Of a stretch of DNA of 64,000 nt, positions 59,804 to 64,000 are shown piece after piece; positions within the stretch are counted from its first letter, which is position 1; the number at the start of each line of letters is the position of its first letter. Location: assembly GCF_900113375.1 (NCBI RefSeq), contig NZ_FOPC01000003.1:186001-250000 (forward strand), given 5' to 3'. The translations under genes and the position numbers were made by a program. This stretch comes from Algoriphagus hitonicola (GTDB lineage: Bacteria; Bacteroidota; Bacteroidia; Cytophagales; Cyclobacteriaceae). The notes under the pieces are model-generated. The model was not told where the DNA came from. It worked only from the letters and a program-made list of their open reading frames with translations, and made no database searches.

Positions 59804-61798
59804 TTAGAATTCTCTCAAAATTGACAATCGCTTCTTTAGCTTGTCAATCTCTTCTTCGGCTTTTTGAATCTTCACATCAAATTGATCCTTGAGTTTATCG
59901 GCAGTTTTGGACGCCGCAAAAAACTCCAAATTGGTTTTCCACAGGGTGATGTTGTTTTCCAAATCCGAAATTTGCTTCCGTATTCCATGCTCCTTTTTAT
60001 TGAAAGTCTTCACCGCATTCGGATCAGATTGAATTCTGTTCAGGTTTAATCGGAACAAGAAATCCTCCCGATCAAAATTCTCCGGATCGAGTTTTTCTAA
60101 GTAGGTATCCACCGCGGATTTGAACTGGGCCTGGATATCCTTCATATTTTTGCGAGGCACAAATCCTACCTCATTGAATTTGGCTACAAATTCGGTCAAT
60201 TCCTCCTCGGTTGGGTTCTCTCCTTCAGAAGCTTTGATGATTTCTTCGCAGACTTCTTTCTTCTTCTTATAGTTTGACTCGTATTCAGAATTTGCCTGCT
60301 TATTGGAGTTTCTCCGGTTTTCAAAGAAGGAATCACAGGCGTTTTTGAACCGCTTATACAATCCATCCCGACTTTTCTCGGGTGTTGGCCCAAGTTTTTT
60401 CCACTCCTGCTGCAATTTGATCAATTCATTTGCGGTAGCCTGCCATTCGGTGGATTCTTTGAGCTCCTCCGCTTTTTGGATCAGTTCCTCCGCTTTTGCC
60501 TGATTGCTCGCGCGGATCTCATCGAGTTCTTTGAAGAAGTGATTTTTATTTTGGAAAAACTGCTTGAAACCAGACCAGAAGGCTTTGTTGATTTCCCTAC
60601 CGCTTTCCCGTGGAACCTGTCCTATTTTTTCCCAGGCTTTTTGAATTTCTAGAATTTCCTTGGTCTTGGTATTCCATTCTTTGATCCGCTCTGCTTTAAA
60701 CTCAGTAAATGCCGCGAGCTTTTCGATCAAGGCTTCTTTGGCTTCCTGATTTTTCTTAAAGACCTCTTTCTGACTGTCGTAAAATTCCTTTCTGCGATCG
60801 TAAACTGCGTCTGAGGCTTTTTTGAATCGTTGCCAAAGGGCTTCCTGTTCATCTCTGGGTACCGGACCGATATGCTTAAACTCCTCATGGAGATCATTGA
60901 GCATTTTGATGGCTTCTTTCAGGTCAGGAACATTCTGCAGGGCTTCGGCCTTTTGGCAAAGCTCCAGTTTACTTTCCAAGTTCTTTTTACGGTCGAGTTC
61001 TTTGAGCTCAAAGTAAATACTTCGATTGTCGTAAAAACGATCCATCAGCGCATTGTAGCTCGCCCAGAGGTTTTTATTTTGTGAGGAAGGGACCGGACCG
61101 ATGGTTTTCCACTCATCCTGAATGGCCTTGATGGCATTCATGCTCAGTGTGGTCTCCTCTCCATCTACTAAGTCTCGAAGTCGATTTAATATATCTGTTT
61201 TCGCTTCAAAATTTTTCTCTTTTTGACGCTCAGATTCCTTGCGGATAGTAGATACTTGTTTTCTGAATTCGAAATAAAACTGATTGAATTCTCGCTCCTC
61301 ATCGGAAGGACGAAAATCAAAATCATCTTCAGCACCACCTTCGGCCTTGAATTTCTCCTTAGCTTCTTCTCGCTCTTTGGAGGTAATGTCATCAAATGCC
61401 GCCTTGATCTCATTGATCACCCGGTCGGACTTGAGCGGATTGGTACTTTCTTTTATTTTATCCTTTAGGACTTGGAGCAGTTGAAGCTTGTCCAGTCCGG
61501 TCAGGTCGAGTTCTTCTTCGTGGTGTTCTTCTTCCTCCGAACTCTCCTCATCATGATCCTCATCGGTATTTTCTAACGGCTCCTCTTTGCTCTCTTCAGC
61601 ATTATCTGATACCGGGACAGTCGATTCATTACTTTCTTCAGATTGCGCTAAAGAAGCATCGACTTCCCGTTCGGGAGTTTCGGCCGTTTGATTCTCGGCT
61701 TCAGTATTGGGGCCTTCAATTTTACCCTTTACATCCGGTTGCTCAGCTGCTTGGGTCACCTTGTCTTTTTCAGACATATCTTCGTTTTTCTCAGTCAT
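59804..61798 (-). CDS. DUF349-repeat protein
   Basis: 664 residues. The first about 100 residues are acidic and low-complexity (poly-E/D/T/Q, with a stretch of EEHHEE), then about five DUF349 repeats, helical and lysine/glutamate-rich, with the recurring IGPVP/IGQVP/LGPTP turn followed by W-x-x-F (QDEWKTIGPVPSSQNKNLW, HEEFKHIGPVPRDEQEALW, KAWEKIGQVPRESGREINK, QQEWKKLGPTPEKSRDGLY, FNEVGFVPRKNMKDIQAQF). Coiled-coil-like. No membrane helix. Widespread in Bacteroidota; function not known. Monocistronic, with the tRNA-Thr gene downstream on the same strand. Confidence 0.9.
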   Translation of the reverse strand: MTEKNEDMSEKDKVTQAAEQPDVKGKIEGPNTEAENQTAETPEREVDASLAQSEESNESTVPVSDNAEESKEEPLENTDEDHDEESSEEEEHHEEELDLTGLDKLQLLQVLKDKIKESTNPLKSDRVINEIKAAFDDITSKEREEAKEKFKAEGGAEDDFDFRPSDEEREFNQFYFEFRKQVSTIRKESERQKEKNFEAKTDILNRLRDLVDGEETTLSMNAIKAIQDEWKTIGPVPSSQNKNLWASYNALMDRFYDNRSIYFELKELDRKKNLESKLELCQKAEALQNVPDLKEAIKMLNDLHEEFKHIGPVPRDEQEALWQRFKKASDAVYDRRKEFYDSQKEVFKKNQEAKEALIEKLAAFTEFKAERIKEWNTKTKEILEIQKAWEKIGQVPRESGREINKAFWSGFKQFFQNKNHFFKELDEIRASNQAKAEELIQKAEELKESTEWQATANELIKLQQEWKKLGPTPEKSRDGLYKRFKNACDSFFENRRNSNKQANSEYESNYKKKKEVCEEIIKASEGENPTEEELTEFVAKFNEVGFVPRKNMKDIQAQFKSAVDTYLEKLDPENFDREDFLFRLNLNRIQSDPNAVKTFNKKEHGIRKQISDLENNITLWKTNLEFFAASKTADKLKDQFDVKIQKAEEEIDKLKKRLSILREF

Positions 61799-61845
61799 AA
61801 AAACACTAAATTTCGAGGCAATATGGGCAAAAGTAGGGATTTTGC

Positions 61846-62415
61846 CTAATTTAATCTTGGGTCAAGAGGATAATTTGCGAGAAGCTTAAAATCTCCTCCC
61901 ATGTTGAGTAGGATCTTTCTCCAGAGTTCGTCAGGTGTATATTGCAGCGTAAATTCGTCCAGCGCATCTTTACAAACAATCCAGGTATTTTCATTTAACT
62001 CCTCGACCAACTGATCAGGGGCCCAGCCCGAATAGCCCAGAAAAAAGCGGAAATCCGCGGGATCAAGTTCCCCTGATTTCAAACCTGAAACCAGTTCTTC
62101 AAAATTGCCACCCCACCACATGTTGAGTCCGATGCTGATACTTTTTTCGAGTTTTTGATCTCCCTGATAAATATAATGAAGGGTGTTTTGCTCGACAGGG
62201 CCTCCGACATAGACTTCCTTGTCCAAAAAAGACAAGCTTTCGACCAGTTCAGAAAGCTTTAAGATTGATGGTTTGTTTAATATCAGTCCAAAACTCCCTT
62301 CCGCATTGTGCTCACAGAGCAGCACAACGGATCTAGTGAAATTTTCATCTAATAAAAAAGGCTCTGAGATCAATAAATCACCAGCCGAAAGGTCGGGAAT
62401 CTTGTCAATACTCAT
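61846..62415 (-). CDS. YqgE/AlgH-family protein
   Basis: 189 residues matching the YqgE fold (DUF179): LSAGDLLISEPFLLDENFTRSVVLLCEHNAEGSFGLILNKP near the start (quoted in parts: AGDLLISEP, NFTRSVVLLCEH, GSFGLILNKP), VYVGGPVEQNTLHYIY in the middle, and FFLGYSGWAPDQLVEEL near residue 130. Cytoplasmic. In Pseudomonas AlgH affects alginate expression; the molecular role is unknown. Start ATG at 62415. 48 bases separate its end from the DUF349 gene. Confidence 0.92.
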   Translation of the reverse strand: MSIDKIPDLSAGDLLISEPFLLDENFTRSVVLLCEHNAEGSFGLILNKPSILKLSELVESLSFLDKEVYVGGPVEQNTLHYIYQGDQKLEKSISIGLNMWWGGNFEELVSGLKSGELDPADFRFFLGYSGWAPDQLVEELNENTWIVCKDALDEFTLQYTPDELWRKILLNMGGDFKLLANYPLDPRLN

Positions 62416-62499
62416 ACAGAATCGATTATGGTTGGAAATAAAAATATATGCCTAAATTTTATAAATGCAATGCTGATCGTACTTTTATTGTAGAAAAAA

Positions 62500-62605
62500 T
62501 TAACGCCCCTTGGGCGTGTAATTCATCAAAAATTGAAGACAAACAAATAGGTTTGCTCCCAGTTAAAGCATTAAATCGATTGCAAGATCATTAGTTGGGC
62601 GTTAA
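62500..62605 (+). promoter_or_regulatory. possible folded leader of pdxH with two competing pairings
   Basis: ACGCCC (62503-62508) can pair with nearby GGGCGT (62512-62517) in a small hairpin, or with the more distant GGGCGTTAA (62597-62605) as the longer TTAACGCCC (62500-62508). The two are mutually exclusive. The second pairing ends 49 bases upstream of the pdxH start. No known riboswitch class recognised. Confidence 0.3.
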
Positions 62606-62654
62606 AACTCAGCTCAGTTATCCAATACTTATCTGATAAAAACTTTAAATCTCC

Positions 62655-63290
62655 ATGGATATAGCCTCAATACGAAAAGAATACTCATTCAAATCACTGG
62701 ATAAAAATGACGTACACGATGATCCAATGGTTCAGTTTAAAGACTGGATGAAAGAGGCGATAGATTCCCAAGTCCTCGAAGCCAATGCCATGACTTTATC
62801 TACCCTTGGCGCAAATGGCTATCCCAATGCGCGAATAGTTTTGCTTAAAGAAGTCGATCATGGCTTTGTCTTTTTTACCAATTATGAAAGTGAAAAAGGA
62901 CAGGAACTGATTCGGAATCCACAAGCAGCACTTACCTTTTTCTGGGCCGAACTGGAGCGACAAGTTCGAGTACTTGGAAAAGTAGAAAAAATCAGTCCTG
63001 AAGAATCAGATGAATATTATTTCAGCAGACCTCTTGGATCACAAATCGGAGCTTGGACTTCACCCCAAAGTGAAAAAATAGCTTCTCGTGAGATTCTTGA
63101 TCAAAAGCTAAAAGAAATGGAAGATAAATTTGCCAAGGAAGAAATCAAACGGCCACCTTTCTGGGGAGGTTTTCGATTAATTCCTCATAAAATCGAGTTT
63201 TGGCAAGGACGACCCAGCCGCCTTCATGACCGGGTCCTCTACGAAAATATCACTCCAAGTCATTGGGAAATATCGAGACTAGCTCCATGA
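62655..63290 (+). CDS. pdxH: pyridoxamine/pyridoxine 5-phosphate oxidase
   Basis: FMN enzyme, last step of PLP synthesis and salvage, oxidising pyridoxamine or pyridoxine phosphate with O2. 211 residues, normal length. Family segments: [37 protein letters not shown] (in parts: [19 protein letters not shown] for FMN phosphate binding), [17 protein letters not shown], and the C-terminal [10 protein letters not shown] with the conserved R-x-H-D-R. Cytoplasmic. It converges with bshB1, with only 3 bases between stops. Confidence 0.96.
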   Translation: MDIASIRKEYSFKSLDKNDVHDDPMVQFKDWMKEAIDSQVLEANAMTLSTLGANGYPNARIVLLKEVDHGFVFFTNYESEKGQELIRNPQAALTFFWAELERQVRVLGKVEKISPEESDEYYFSRPLGSQIGAWTSPQSEKIASREILDQKLKEMEDKFAKEEIKRPPFWGGFRLIPHKIEFWQGRPSRLHDRVLYENITPSHWEISRLAP

Positions 63291-63293
63291 TGT

Positions 63294-64000
63294 TTATTTC
63301 AGATCAAATAGATCATCCGCTCCGATCATTCGCTCGACGGTAAATCCCTCTCCGTAAGTTTTGAAAATACGGTGGCCCATTTCCCGAGCCCGGGCTTCGA
63401 TAAAGGGCAAAAAGTCCGGGTTGGAAATAAAGCTCTCCGGTTCTTTGCTGCTTGGGTCGTGAAATTGGGACTGATAGGCCAAAATACTTTTGACTTTGGT
63501 CTCCCAATGGTCCGTGATATCAAACACAAAATCCGGTTCGATGTAATTATTTTGAATGTAATGATACACGAATTTGGGTCTCCAGGCTTCCTGATTTTTC
63601 CCTTCGTATTCGGTTTCGATTTTGCGAAGCCCACTCATAAAGCAAGCATGGGTAGCTAAACTTGCTCCTTTTCCATGATCGGGATGCCGATCACGAATGG
63701 CATTAGCCAGTACGATTTCAGGCTGATATTTGCGAATTACCCTGATCACTTCTAATTGATGCGCCTCATCATCCAAAAACAAGACATCCTTAAATCCCAT
63801 ATTTTCTCTCGCCGAAAGACCGAGAATTTTTGCGGCGTCATCGGCTTCTTTCAACCGAATCTCGGGAGTCCCCCGTGTGCCCATTTCACCTTTTGTCAAA
63901 TCCACAATTCCCACCTTATACCCTTTGGAAACCTGAGCTAAAATGGTACCCGAACAGCCAAGCTCAGCATCATCAGGGTGAGCTGCGATTACTAAAATAT
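63294..64000 (-). CDS. bshB1: bacillithiol biosynthesis deacetylase BshB1, start beyond the window edge
   Basis: Removes the acetyl group from GlcNAc-malate in bacillithiol synthesis. The ORF is open to the right edge at 64000 and reads ILVIAAHPDDAELGCSGTIL, so the zinc-binding HPDD motif (near residue 11) is present and only about four N-terminal residues lie outside. It continues with MGTRGTPEIRLKEADDAA, RDRHPDHGKGASLATHACF (second zinc His), and FEIT/FDITDHWETK. The annotated ATG at 63914 is an internal Met, not the true start. PIG-L-family length of about 235-240 residues is met. Bacillithiol is the low-molecular-weight thiol of many Bacteroidota, which supports the assignment. Confidence 0.92.
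   Translation of the reverse strand, partial: ILVIAAHPDDAELGCSGTILAQVSKGYKVGIVDLTKGEMGTRGTPEIRLKEADDAAKILGLSARENMGFKDVLFLDDEAHQLEVIRVIRKYQPEIVLANAIRDRHPDHGKGASLATHACFMSGLRKIETEYEGKNQEAWRPKFVYHYIQNNYIEPDFVFDITDHWETKVKSILAYQSQFHDPSSKEPESFISNPDFLPFIEARAREMGHRIFKTYGEGFTVERMIGADDLFDLK

Overview
The window looks like chromosomal DNA of an aerobic, free-living Bacteroidota, most likely a member of the Cytophagales close to Cyclobacteriaceae/Algoriphagus. This is inferred from gene content only: an arginine cluster that starts with a GNAT gene and argG, BshB1 of bacillithiol synthesis, a DUF349 protein, YqgE, many Bacteroidota-type lipoproteins, GH149/GH17/GH16 glucanases, and adenine- and thymine-rich intergenic DNA. 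There is no rRNA, CRISPR array, prophage, transposase or integrase. One tRNA gene (Thr, anticodon TGT) is present.

Layout. 1-1284: end of an arginine operon (GNAT acetyltransferase, then argG running off the left edge). 1667-13993: mostly small unrelated units: a secreted class V aminotransferase, a zinc ribbon protein, a DsbA/FrnE oxidoreductase, an SMP-30 lactonase, a beta-propeller protein, an MpaB-type oxygenase, a DUF2752/TM2 pair, a VLRF1-like release-factor candidate, HrpB helicase, a frameshifted DUF2911 gene and a Gfo/Idh/MocA oxidoreductase. 14194-24897: a two-subunit molybdenum hydroxylase (IorA/IorB type, Tat-exported), GlnS with an extra C-terminal domain, a cysteine desulfurase, a Uma2 nuclease-fold protein, the MocA/XdhC pair that probably matures the hydroxylase, and a sterol-desaturase-family protein. 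25060-29691: a DUF6155-like protein, a lipoprotein of four CHRD repeats, and a TPR-transmembrane-adenylate cyclase with a small upstream partner.

29860-47760 is the highlight: nine genes on the minus strand forming a beta-1,3-glucan (laminarin-type) utilization locus without a SusC/SusD pair. It encodes an N-terminal clan GH-A hydrolase fused to a C-terminal outer-membrane barrel, two multidomain glycan-binding lipoproteins, a GH16 lipoprotein, a probable GH149 oligoglucan phosphorylase, a cytoplasmic GH3, a GH17 lipoprotein, an MFS (GPH-type) sugar symporter fused to a cytoplasmic GH17 domain, and a free cytoplasmic GH17. The proposed flow is surface cleavage and capture, outer-membrane passage through a hydrolase-tethered barrel, import by the hydrolase-tethered symporter, then hydrolysis and phosphorolysis in the cytoplasm.

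48152-51937: a DASS (SLC13) symporter and a LytS/LytTR two-component pair. 51934-58547: an AraC regulator diverging from a three-gene unit (ThuA-dehydrogenase-HEAT-azurin lipoprotein, TIM-barrel isomerase, Gfo/Idh/MocA oxidoreductase) that resembles keto-sugar metabolism. Three similar octamers spaced 21 and 32 bp lie between them and are good AraC operator candidates. 58548-59621: non-coding DNA with three large hairpins and two tandem repeat units of about 265 bp next to tRNA-Thr. 59804-64000: a DUF349 protein, YqgE, pdxH with a possible folded leader, and bshB1 running off the right edge.
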